Positions 32,193 through 40,481 of a DNA stretch of 46,080 nt are shown here, in pieces (positions within the stretch are counted from its first letter, which is position 1; the number at the start of each line of letters is the position of its first letter). The DNA is from Synergistaceae bacterium. GTDB lineage: Bacteria > Synergistota > Synergistia > Synergistales > Aminobacteriaceae. The notes under the pieces were generated by a model. It had not been told where the DNA came from. It saw nothing but the letters and a program-made list of their open reading frames with translations, and ran no database searches. The stretch is taken from NCBI GenBank assembly GCA_017449135.1, contig JAFSKE010000102.1:1-46080 (forward strand), in the 5' to 3' direction. The position numbers were made by a program, and so were the translations under genes.

Positions 32193-33012
32193 TAATCAGG
32201 AAAAATTATGGTTGACGGCTCACGCATTGGGTTTGTCAACCACTCAAATTTTAGCCCGCAAAGAATTTTCACAAAACGAAATCGAAAAAATTAATTCGCT
32301 TATCTCACGCCGTGAAGCCGGAGAACCTTTGCAATATATCATGGGAGAAGCTGATTTTTACGGAAGGGATTTTATTGTCGGAGAAGGTGTTTTAATTCCA
32401 CGACACGACACTGAAACATTAATCGAAGGTGTGAAAAAATATTTTGCTCCCGAAGAAAAATTTTCGTTTTTAGATTTCGGCACAGGTTCAGGCTGCATTG
32501 CTATAACTATTTTGCTTGAGTTCAAAAATTCATTTGCTTACATGATTGAAAAAAGCGATAAGGCTTTAACATTTGCGAAAAAAAATCTCGAACGTTACGG
32601 CTTTGCCCCTCCGACCTTTCAGGCCACCTCCCCGCAAACGGAGAGGCAGTCTCCACTTGCTAAGGGGAGATGTCAACTTGTTGACAGAGAGGTTAAAAAA
32701 ACGACAATCGACTTAATAATCAGTAATCCCCCATATATTTCTTCAGGTGAAATTTCAAAACTTGATAGAACAGTTAAAGATTTTGAACCTTCAATGGCAC
32801 TTGACGGAGGAACTGACGGAACGGATTTTTACAAAATGATTTTGTCTATGGCCATGAAAATATTAAAATCAAAAGGGTATATAATTTTTGAAATGGGAAA
32901 TCTTAATCAAATTAATATCGTTAAGAATTTCAGCGATGATTTTGTTTTTGTCGATGAAATTTTTGACACGGGAAATTTTCCGAGATGTTTAATCTTGAGA
33001 CGAAGGGATTGA
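32182..33012 (+). CDS. prmC: Release factor glutamine methyltransferase PrmC with a repeat-encoded insert
   Basis: 276 residues from a TTG that overlaps prf[14 protein letters not shown] and [13 protein letters not shown] are the N-terminal family motifs. [13 protein letters not shown] is the S-adenosylmethionine loop and ISNPPYI the substrate-glutamine motif. Between NLERYG and [11 protein letters not shown], where relatives have about 22 variable residues, lies a Pro/Gln/Arg-rich stretch of about 30 residues (starts [15 protein letters not shown]). It is encoded by a copy of the dispersed palindromic repeat. The frame is kept, so the protein is probably made, but the segment that normally lines the cofactor pocket has been replaced or lengthened. 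Confidence 0.92.
   Translation: MKDNNQEKLWLTAHALGLSTTQILARKEFSQNEIEKINSLISRREAGEPLQYIMGEADFYGRDFIVGEGVLIPRHDTETLIEGVKKYFAPEEKFSFLDFGTGSGCIAITILLEFKNSFAYMIEKSDKALTFAKKNLERYGFAPPTFQATSPQTERQSPLAKGRCQLVDREVKKTTIDLIISNPPYISSGEISKLDRTVKDFEPSMALDGGTDGTDFYKMILSMAMKILKSKGYIIFEMGNLNQINIVKNFSDDFVFVDEIFDTGNFPRCLILRRRD
32605..32693 (+). repeat. Palindromic repeat copy inside the prmC coding sequence
   Basis: About 70 bp align closely with the reverse complement of 40396-40472: CCCCTCCG, then CACCTCCCCGCAA, CGGAGAGGC and CTAAGGGGAGATGTCAA are shared blocks. The right end CTTGTTGACAGAGAGGTT matches the rpmE copy. Its length and sequence keep prmC in frame and contain no stop codon. Confidence 0.85.
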
Positions 33013-33018
33013 ATTTTT

Positions 33019-33318
33019 ATGACCAAACGAAAAGCTGAAACAATAGTCGAAGTTGTAACGGCGATGGCAATTTTCGGAATGATTATGGCGGGAGTTAGCG
33101 ATTTTATTGCAGGGCAGACGAAAAATGTTGCGGATATTCTTGACAGAGATGCGATTATGTCTCATGCTCCGATAATTTTAGATTATCATATTAAAAATCC
33201 TACGATTAATTCATATTCATATAACAATGTAAAATCTAATGTATCGAGAGACAGTAGCGGAAATCTTGAAGCCATGACATTAACAAAAGGTACTGCAACA
33301 ATGGAGTTCAAATTTTAA
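33019..33318 (+). CDS. Small pseudopilin-like protein with atypical processing site
   Basis: 99 residues. The N-terminus MTKRKAETIVEVVTAMAIFG resembles a class III prepilin signal. If processing occurs after Ala6, mature position 1 is Glu instead of Phe, and Glu at mature position 5 is preserved, followed by a hydrophobic helix. The soluble part is short (about 65 residues, many Asn/Ser). It lies 6 nt after prmC and 1 nt before an MBL-fold gene, far from the other pilins of the window. It may be a minor pseudopilin or a degenerate copy. Confidence 0.65.
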   Translation: MTKRKAETIVEVVTAMAIFGMIMAGVSDFIAGQTKNVADILDRDAIMSHAPIILDYHIKNPTINSYSYNNVKSNVSRDSSGNLEAMTLTKGTATMEFKF

Positions 33319-33319
33319 C

Positions 33320-33952
33320 ATGAAAGAAATTTACAAAAATTTATATCAATTTACGCTTTATATTCCTAATATGGATTTCACGATTCATCAGTATCTTTAT
33401 AAATCGAATCCATCAATATTATTTGCTGCCGGAACTGTTCAGCAGATAAATATTAACATGGCCGAAATCAAAAATATTCTCGGTGAAAGAAAATTAAAAT
33501 ATATTTTTGTTTCTCACATGGAATCTGACGAAGCAGGCGGAGTCTTTCTCTTGAAAAATGAATTTCCTGACGTTAATATAATCTGCGGTCAGCTTTCGGC
33601 TCGTGAACTTTTCGGTTTCGGATATGACGGAAAGATTTTGCCGATGAATAATGATGAATATCTTAATGACGGCGAATTAAAACTCAAATTCATAAATTAT
33701 CCTTCGGAAGTCCATTTACAAAACGGTTTAATATGTTTTGAAGAGAACAGCGGAATTTTATACACGTCTGATTTAATGTTGAAATTCGGGAATGGTGAAG
33801 GCAAAATCATAAATTCAAATTGGCATGACGAAATTAAAAATGTTTGTGATAATCGTATTCCAGTTGAAAGAGCCAAAATTTTAAGCGAATCGTTAAGCAA
33901 AATTAATCCAAAATTTATCGCAGTAGGACACGGATTTTGTGTTAAATTGTAA
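33320..33952 (+). CDS. Diiron MBL-fold protein (flavodiiron/ODP-type lactamase domain)
   Basis: 210 residues. HMESDEAGG supplies the HxExD metal ligands of flavodiiron proteins, in place of the hydrolytic HxHxDH. VHLQNGLICFEENSGILYTSDLM matches the LHWPDSM...L.SSD region, giving the third histidine and the bridging aspartate. VGHGF near the end is the last histidine. No flavodoxin domain follows, so it is a stand-alone ODP-like protein; such proteins sense or reduce oxygen or nitric oxide through a diiron site. It ends the thyX-DUF1385-prfA-prmC-pseudopilin run and is followed by a hairpin terminator. Confidence 0.8.
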   Translation: MKEIYKNLYQFTLYIPNMDFTIHQYLYKSNPSILFAAGTVQQININMAEIKNILGERKLKYIFVSHMESDEAGGVFLLKNEFPDVNIICGQLSARELFGFGYDGKILPMNNDEYLNDGELKLKFINYPSEVHLQNGLICFEENSGILYTSDLMLKFGNGEGKIINSNWHDEIKNVCDNRIPVERAKILSESLSKINPKFIAVGHGFCVKL

Positions 33953-33963
33953 TAAAAATAATA

Positions 33964-33998
33964 AACCCCTCTGTCAATCTGTTGGCAGAGAGGTTTTT
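33964..33998 (+). terminator. Hairpin terminator derived from the palindromic repeat
   Basis: CCTCTGTCAA and TTGGCAGAGAGG pair around a short loop and are followed by five T residues. The arms match the two outer ends of the longer repeat (CCCCTCYGTC and TTGACAGAGAGG), so this looks like an internally deleted copy. Confidence 0.75.
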
Positions 33999-34012
33999 AT
34001 CACAAATAAAAC

Positions 34013-37000
34013 TTACCTAATTTTTACATCAGGCTGTTCACTGCCCGTAAATCTTATCGAACTGTCATACATTCCGTAAGCACTAATCTGAGGAACTTTG
34101 AACGTTCCGCGTGTTACTGCTCTCATCTTAAATCCGTATGACCTTTCAGAGCTGATCCTGTCAAAGAATAATATTAACCTGTCGTCCCTGATGTCATTTA
34201 CAACACCATATGAATTTGATGATTCGCTGACTCCGTCGTCAAGTCTCGGATTCTCAAGTTCAAATCCAGCAGGCAATAAATAATTCAAAACAAGATTGTT
34301 AATCGTCATTGAAGGCTTTACTCCGATTACGACCTCAACAATTTTTCCGTGTTCAATCGGCTGTGCAAAGTTTAAGACATTGCCCTGTTCGTCGAAATAA
34401 AGACATTCAACGTTAATATTTCTGCGTTCGGGTTTAGGTCTGTGATTCGGGAAGCCGTTGATGTTCCATGAATAACAGCCTTGTCCGTCGCCGTCAGCCT
34501 CGATTAAAATTCCTGAATCTTTGGGAAGGTCGCTGATTTTTATACTCACAGGATTTTCGCTGCTGTCGTAAGTTAAAAGAGTCTTATCGCTTGTGTCAGT
34601 GTTGACTTTTGCTTTAATGTTGCTCTTTGCTCCTGCGACTTCAACGTTATAGCGTGCAAGTGCAGATATTGCCATTGAATTATCCTGTGTGCTGTACCAG
34701 TTGCCTTTTGATCCTAATTCCATGAGACGCACTGCAAGTTCCGTAACTTCGGGTGCCTGAGGTTCAACGTCAAGCCACATCGTTAATAATAACGCCGTGT
34801 TTCTCGTGTCGCTCTCAAACGTTCTTCCTGAATATCCCGACTTCCTGCCTAAATTCAAATTTCTTAAAGCGTTTGCGTTCCCGTCGATTAAGGCCTGCGC
34901 TCCCGCAAGATAAATCGTTCCCGATGTTCTGAGATTATTTTGATTCTCACGGAGATATTCAATCCAGCCCAAAGGTTTTTCGCCGCTTAAAGTCAAAACG
35001 TAAACCGCATAGGCTTTTGTCGTTAAATCGTCCTGTTCGTCAGAATCAGATTCGTAATTCGGCATTGAAGGCAGATATTGTCGAATCCAGTTCATGACTC
35101 CCGTCAACATTTCTTCAGGGAAAACGATTCCGATGTTCTTTGCACTTAACAGGAAATGTGCGGCGTAAACACTGCTCCAGTTATTTGTTACTGATGTCTT
35201 AGGCCATAACGCAAATGATCCGTCATAAAGCTGCATCGACTGAATTTTTGTTATAGCTCCGTCAGTGCGTTCCTTTAATTCTGAATCTGTCGTAACAAGC
35301 GGGTCAAGTTCCGCCACAACATCACGGAGAATTAAGAACGGCCATGCTGTCGAAATTACCTGTTCAAGGCAGCCGTAAGGATATTGACGAAGGAAATCTA
35401 CAGCTTGAGTCAAACTTACAGCAGGTGTGTGAGCAAGTGTTAAAGTTCCGTCAATTTCGCCGAGAAAATCTTTGAATGGAATTTCGAGTCTCGTTACACC
35501 GTTCTCAAATGTTCCAGTGCCTCCGATCATTATGCTTGGCCATGCTGAACGAACGGGCATTTCGATTTCGTCAGTGAATGATTTTCCGTCCCATTCAGTC
35601 AAAATTTTGAGAACTGCTCTGTTGCTTCCTCCGAGTGCTTTTGCCTGCGTCGTGAAATTAGCTTTTGAACCTGCGGAAATCGCCATATCCTTAAACGATT
35701 CATTCAACATTAAACCTTCGGGGATTAATGTAACTTTTACGTTTTTATTCTGTGAACTTGTATTAAAGACTGACACAGGAATTACAAAGAAATCTCCGGG
35801 TGCTGCAAATCTCGGCAAACTTGTTTCAGTTACGATTTCACGAGCAATTTCGATTTTCTGTTCGGCACTTCCGAAACTCCTTCCCGAAGCTGCAACAACA
35901 AAAAGCCTTCCACGTCCGCTAAATTCGGGAATGTCGAGTTCGGTTTTAATTTCGCCGTTCTTATCAGGATATAAAACTCCGTCAAACAACGAGAGAATTT
36001 TGAATCTCTGAACGTTTCCGTCAGATGCCAAAGCTCCGAGTCCTTCGTCTCCTGCGGGGTGCAACTGTTCTGTCGTTTTATCCTCAACAGGAATTAACTG
36101 GTCGTAAATATCATAGCCTTCCGAATTTAATTTCTTCAAACCCCAGAAGTGATTTAAGAGGTCAGGTGTCTTGTAATGAGTCAGCCCTAAAACTCCGTCG
36201 TCGACAAATGCAATAGAAACATCAGCGTTGCTCGAAATTGCTGCACTGCTTCCGTTTAATTTCAAAGTTACAGGAAGTTTTGAAGACGGCTCAATCTTTT
36301 TCGGTGCGTCAATGGCGATGTTGATGTTGTAATCCGAAATATCAGTTTTGATTCTCGTTAAACCTACTGCCCTGTGTGAAGCCCAGCCCTTAGAATCGTT
36401 TTGTGTTACGGGTCTGATTAACCATGCTGTGAACCATGCGTTAGGCCTGAATGCCTGAGTTACAGGAATTTCAAATGTGATTTCGGACTCTTTGACGTTC
36501 TGAATTTTTCGTGTTTCAGGAATCATCTTTGAGTTTTCAACCATTACCATTAACAAGCCTTCAAACGGAACTTTAACTTTAATTCTTGCAGTCTCGCCGA
36601 GTTTGTAAAATTCTTTTTCCGTTGAAACTTCGAGTCTGTCAATTAATTGTGAGCCACCGTCGGCATATTCAGGATCTGTTGCGTAAAATTCATAAACTGC
36701 TCTTGCCGTGTCGTTTTCATCTGCAACAGTTACAACATAATATCCGTAATTTTCAGGTTTGAATGAAATTTCGCCGATTCCATTGCTGAGTGTGAAGTTC
36801 TTGGTTTCGACTTCGTTTAATTCCTTTGAACTCTGCCAGCGTTTTCTGCCGTCAATCTCAACAAGATTGTAATTCCATGTAACTTTGTTGAGGGTTGCAG
36901 TTAATTCTCCGGGATTTGCGGGTTCTTCTTCAGGAGTGATTCCGGCAACTTTGAATTTAATATTATTTCTTACGGCAAATTTATCGGATTCGGGTGCAAT

Positions 37001-39382
37001 TCCTAACAGGTAAGGCGCAGGGAAATATGGACGTGTTATTGAACTTGATACCCAGCGTCCGCTGTCTTCCATAACTTCTGCTCTCAAAGTTACGTTTACG
37101 ATTGTAGGTGCCTGCCAGTCATCTTCAAGTTTGAAATCGACATGAGCATTTCCGAAATTATCAAGTTGTTTCTGTTCAATCTCGCCGTCAAGGAATGAGA
37201 ATGTTCTATCGGGATCGCCAAACTGAAAACCCTTCCAGCGGTCTTGAGTAACTTCAAAATTTCCCTGTCTTGCATACCATGATGTTTTATAATTCAGGTT
37301 TGCTCCGTCAACTCCGAAGAGCCATCTTGCATAAATATCCGCTGTGAATGAATCATTTTTCACGAGATATTGTTTGTAAGAATTTAATTTAACTTCAAGT
37401 CTCGGCGGTGCGAAATCTTCGACATGGAAGTTATAAACCGTCAATGGAGAATCTTCTTTTCCGGGAACTGCTACGGAAGCTGTCCAAACACCTGTTAAAG
37501 CGTTCGTTGGCAAATTTAATTCAGCTATTGCACTTCCCTTAGCATTGAGAGTTATTGACTCCTGTTTAACTTTTCGTCCCAAAGTATCACGGATTATAAA
37601 CAAAATCGGGAATGCTTCAGGGGTTGTTAAGTCGGGATTTCTGACAATGGCCTTAAAATATGCTTTTTCGCCGGTTCTGTAAATATCTCTCGGTGAGAAA
37701 ATCGCTGCGTCATAACCTTCACGAATCCAATCACGTCCCGATGTGTCAAAGACTTCACGATTCAATAAATTTCGGGTTAATTGTACATATGTTAAATCGT
37801 TGATTTCTCCGTTACGTTTTGAGACTATCGCAACATCAGGCAGATTATTTTTGTCCCAAGTCTGTTTGTCGGGAAGTTCGTAATAAAATACTCCGCCCGA
37901 ATTTGTTTTACCTTCGGCCAATAATTGTTTTTTGTCGGAATAGATTCTTACGATTGCGTCAGGAACTCCGTGTGCAGTCGTGAGAGTGTTTACCCAGATT
38001 AAAATTCCGTCTTCCCAGAGTCTTGCAACGGCTCCCATGTCGCTTAAATTAATAATCTGTGTAGATTCGTCCCACCATGATTTTTCGGTGTCTCTTGCAG
38101 TGAGCAAAAATAATCCTCGTTCGCCCTTCGCAATATCCTGTAATGAAACACTGCGTCTGACTCTTTCATTCAACGGGAGATTTAATGGAATTTCGCTTGT
38201 GAAGACTCTGTTAGCGATGTCCTTATTGAAAGATTCATATTCTCCGTTAAGAACATAAGGAATATTATTTTCATACATACGCCATAAATCAAGCTGCAAT
38301 TTTTTGACGTTTAATAACTCAATGGGAATTAATCCTTCGTCAAGAGCCGTTAAATATGTTCCCGAAGCAGGAAGTTTAACATCTGATTCCAAGTCCGGCA
38401 TTATTATTGCTTGCTTGTAATCATCTTTGAGAACTAAACCGCTTTTTGACGGCAGACCTTTTCGGAGTGTTATAACGAATCTGTTTCGTGCTTTGAACTC
38501 CGGAGAACGTAGAATTATTGTTTCATCGCTCCAGCTTGATTCAAAAGTTACGTTATTAACTGCGGGTTCGATGTTGATAAAACTTTTTGCGGTGTTGGGA
38601 TCGATTCCGAAATTAAAAGTCGTTTTGATTTCGTTTTCGTCAGGATAAAAACCCTGCACCATTAATTCAGGATCAAGGACTACGCTTTCGGTAAAATCTC
38701 TGTCGAATCCCAAATCCCCTTCGCCGGACTTCAAACCAGCCGCAATTTTCACCGTGAATCTTTGACGTGATGATGACTTCGGGACATAAGCACCGACTCT
38801 GATTGTCTTAGAAGGTAAAGCACCGTTAATCGTATAGGAAACTTCTTTGCCTTCAGAATTTAAGATGCTCAAGAAACCTTTTAATCTTGCAGGATCGATT
38901 CTCATGTTGAAATTAATATCGAAGTACGCCATTCCGTTCCTGTTCATTGAGGCTTTGATGTCGGTGGGCGATAATCCTTCAGTCTGAAATCTGAACTCAC
39001 CGGGACCGATTTGATTTCCTCGTCTGTCCCTGAGATCTTCCTTCAGTTTCGCAGTGTAAGTCGTGGCACTTCGTAAGGGCGACAACAATTTTGCTGTGAA
39101 AGTCCTTTCGTTCTGCCATCTTCCTTCAAGCTGCAAAGGAGGATTAATTTCGATAGGGAATAAAGAATTTTCGGGCGTAATAATTTTGCCTGTCTGATTC
39201 TTATTCACTACGGGATTTCTGAAAACGGCTCGAAACGAAACATTATCAGGAACAGTTCCCGTCGGTGCAAAACTTTGAACTCCTGCCGGCATGTTTGACC
39301 GTGAAGCTGAAAACGCAGTCGAAACACTCAGCAGAATAAACAGAAAAAGGAATAAAGATAAAAATCTGTTAAACTTTCGCAA
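34013..39382 (-). CDS. Bacterial alpha-2-macroglobulin, thioester type
   Basis: 1789 residues. A signal peptide (FLSLFLFLFILLSVSTAFSA) with no lipobox cysteine is followed by a Big/MG-type series of beta domains. A bait-like region sits near the middle. YPYGCLEQ is the thioester motif with Cys1338 and Gln1341. An alpha-helical thioester domain follows (SMQLYDGSFALWPK, NNWSSVYAAHFLLSAK), and then a receptor-binding-like C-terminal beta domain. Such proteins trap attacking proteases in the periplasm through the activated thioester. Many bacterial copies are lipoproteins encoded next to pbpC; here neither a lipobox nor pbpC is seen. It is alone between a terminator and the divergent cheV. Confidence 0.93.
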   Translation of the reverse strand: MRKFNRFLSLFLFLFILLSVSTAFSASRSNMPAGVQSFAPTGTVPDNVSFRAVFRNPVVNKNQTGKIITPENSLFPIEINPPLQLEGRWQNERTFTAKLLSPLRSATTYTAKLKEDLRDRRGNQIGPGEFRFQTEGLSPTDIKASMNRNGMAYFDINFNMRIDPARLKGFLSILNSEGKEVSYTINGALPSKTIRVGAYVPKSSSRQRFTVKIAAGLKSGEGDLGFDRDFTESVVLDPELMVQGFYPDENEIKTTFNFGIDPNTAKSFINIEPAVNNVTFESSWSDETIILRSPEFKARNRFVITLRKGLPSKSGLVLKDDYKQAIIMPDLESDVKLPASGTYLTALDEGLIPIELLNVKKLQLDLWRMYENNIPYVLNGEYESFNKDIANRVFTSEIPLNLPLNERVRRSVSLQDIAKGERGLFLLTARDTEKSWWDESTQIINLSDMGAVARLWEDGILIWVNTLTTAHGVPDAIVRIYSDKKQLLAEGKTNSGGVFYYELPDKQTWDKNNLPDVAIVSKRNGEINDLTYVQLTRNLLNREVFDTSGRDWIREGYDAAIFSPRDIYRTGEKAYFKAIVRNPDLTTPEAFPILFIIRDTLGRKVKQESITLNAKGSAIAELNLPTNALTGVWTASVAVPGKEDSPLTVYNFHVEDFAPPRLEVKLNSYKQYLVKNDSFTADIYARWLFGVDGANLNYKTSWYARQGNFEVTQDRWKGFQFGDPDRTFSFLDGEIEQKQLDNFGNAHVDFKLEDDWQAPTIVNVTLRAEVMEDSGRWVSSSITRPYFPAPYLLGIAPESDKFAVRNNIKFKVAGITPEEEPANPGELTATLNKVTWNYNLVEIDGRKRWQSSKELNEVETKNFTLSNGIGEISFKPENYGYYVVTVADENDTARAVYEFYATDPEYADGGSQLIDRLEVSTEKEFYKLGETARIKVKVPFEGLLMVMVENSKMIPETRKIQNVKESEITFEIPVTQAFRPNAWFTAWLIRPVTQNDSKGWASHRAVGLTRIKTDISDYNINIAIDAPKKIEPSSKLPVTLKLNGSSAAISSNADVSIAFVDDGVLGLTHYKTPDLLNHFWGLKKLNSEGYDIYDQLIPVEDKTTEQLHPAGDEGLGALASDGNVQRFKILSLFDGVLYPDKNGEIKTELDIPEFSGRGRLFVVAASGRSFGSAEQKIEIAREIVTETSLPRFAAPGDFFVIPVSVFNTSSQNKNVKVTLIPEGLMLNESFKDMAISAGSKANFTTQAKALGGSNRAVLKILTEWDGKSFTDEIEMPVRSAWPSIMIGGTGTFENGVTRLEIPFKDFLGEIDGTLTLAHTPAVSLTQAVDFLRQYPYGCLEQVISTAWPFLILRDVVAELDPLVTTDSELKERTDGAITKIQSMQLYDGSFALWPKTSVTNNWSSVYAAHFLLSAKNIGIVFPEEMLTGVMNWIRQYLPSMPNYESDSDEQDDLTTKAYAVYVLTLSGEKPLGWIEYLRENQNNLRTSGTIYLAGAQALIDGNANALRNLNLGRKSGYSGRTFESDTRNTALLLTMWLDVEPQAPEVTELAVRLMELGSKGNWYSTQDNSMAISALARYNVEVAGAKSNIKAKVNTDTSDKTLLTYDSSENPVSIKISDLPKDSGILIEADGDGQGCYSWNINGFPNHRPKPERRNINVECLYFDEQGNVLNFAQPIEHGKIVEVVIGVKPSMTINNLVLNYLLPAGFELENPRLDDGVSESSNSYGVVNDIRDDRLILFFDRISSERSYGFKMRAVTRGTFKVPQISAYGMYDSSIRFTGSEQPDVKIR

Positions 39383-39437
39383 TTAAAACATTCCTTTCAT
39401 TAAAAAATTATATTTCTAACAAATTATACCCGCATTT

Positions 39438-39446
39438 TGCTATAAT
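39438..39446 (+). promoter_or_regulatory. Extended -10 promoter of cheV
   Basis: TGCTATAAT is an extended -10 element (TGNTATAAT). No -35 match is seen at the right distance, as is common for this promoter type. Transcription would begin about 30 nt before the cheV ATG, leaving a short leader with GGGAGG. Confidence 0.55.
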
Positions 39447-39482
39447 CTAAAATGTATTTCAAAGGGAGGCAAAAATTTTGTC

Positions 39483-40394
39483 ATGGAAGAGAAAAGAAAC
39501 GTTGAAGCAGCAAGTCGAAAATGGGAAGTTGTAATTTTCACATTGGGTAAAGATGCCTTTGCTATAAACGTAAACAAGACTCGGGAAATTTTACGCTGGA
39601 CAGGTTGCAGGCCGATCCCGACAAAGACTCCTGCATTCGTAGGAATAACTACATTAAGAGATGCTTTACTGCCATTAATAGATTTAAGAATATTTTTAGG
39701 GATTCATTCGCCTGTTCCCATGAGTCAGACTAAAGTAATGGTTGTTGAATTTAACGATATAAAACTTGGATTTCTTGTTGACGGAGTAGAACGAATAAGA
39801 CAGGTGAACGCAGAAGATTTGGATTCTTCAAAGATGCGTGGAGTTTCATTAAAATGGGTTTTATATATTATAAAGAGGGACGAGAGAAATATTTTGCTGC
39901 TTGACTACGAGGCAATAATTCAGGAGACAGCCCCCGCAGTAGCCGAACACATGTTCGATCAGACAAAATTAAATGCGTTTCATCAACAGCTCGGCCATGT
40001 TGAGGATTTTCATATTTTGGTTGCTGACGATTCGCCGTTACTTAGACAACAGACCTGCGATGTATTAAAACAATCCGGTTTTTCGAGTATCTATCCTGTT
40101 AAGGACGGTGTAGAAGCGAGAAAATTATTGCTGGATCAGGGAGAGAATTTTGACTTATTAATTTCAGATATTGAAATGCCATTGCTTGACGGAGTAAGTT
40201 TAGTTGAAACGTTGAGAGAAGATTCGAGAACAGCAAACATGCCCGTGATTTTATTTTCTTCGATAATGGTAAAGGATTTACTCGACAGGGCAGAATCATT
40301 AAATATCGTTCACGTTTTGAAACCCGATGTTTATAAACTTGTCGAAGGAGTCATGAAAATTTATCAGGAGTGTAAAAGGAACAGGAATTATTAA
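39483..40394 (+). CDS. cheV: CheV-type chemotaxis coupling protein (CheW + receiver)
   Basis: 303 residues. Residues about 15-150 are a CheW domain (VVIFTLGKDAFAINVNKTRE, FVGITTLRDALLPLIDLR). Residues about 178-298 are a response-regulator receiver: acidic pair in ILVADDSPLLRQQ, phosphoacceptor Asp229 in LLISDIEMPLLDG, and Lys in VHVLKPDVYKL. It would link chemoreceptors to CheA and be adjusted by phosphorylation. No cheA or receptor gene is in the window, so it is an orphan here; it may serve pilus-driven or flagellar motility. GGAGG lies 13 nt before the ATG. Confidence 0.9.
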   Translation: MEEKRNVEAASRKWEVVIFTLGKDAFAINVNKTREILRWTGCRPIPTKTPAFVGITTLRDALLPLIDLRIFLGIHSPVPMSQTKVMVVEFNDIKLGFLVDGVERIRQVNAEDLDSSKMRGVSLKWVLYIIKRDERNILLLDYEAIIQETAPAVAEHMFDQTKLNAFHQQLGHVEDFHILVADDSPLLRQQTCDVLKQSGFSSIYPVKDGVEARKLLLDQGENFDLLISDIEMPLLDGVSLVETLREDSRTANMPVILFSSIMVKDLLDRAESLNIVHVLKPDVYKLVEGVMKIYQECKRNRNY

Positions 40395-40395
40395 A

Positions 40396-40472
40396 ATTGA
40401 CATCTCCCCTTAGAAAGGGGAGACTTAGCCTCTCCGCTTGCGGGGAGGTGTCTCGTAGAGACGGAGGGGGGA
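40396..40472 (-). repeat. Palindromic repeat copy between cheV and leuS
   Basis: Three consecutive hairpins on the plus strand: CTCCCCTT/AAGGGGAG, CCTCTCCGC/GCGGGGAGG and GTCTC/GAGAC. Read on the minus strand it is the closest relative of the copy within prmC. It fills the convergent gap and could terminate transcription from either side. Confidence 0.85.
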
Positions 40473-40481
40473 AATATTCAA

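Noticed and set aside
35472-36011. 179-residue antisense frame over the macroglobulin gene.
   Set aside because: No recognisable feature and complete overlap with a well-supported gene.
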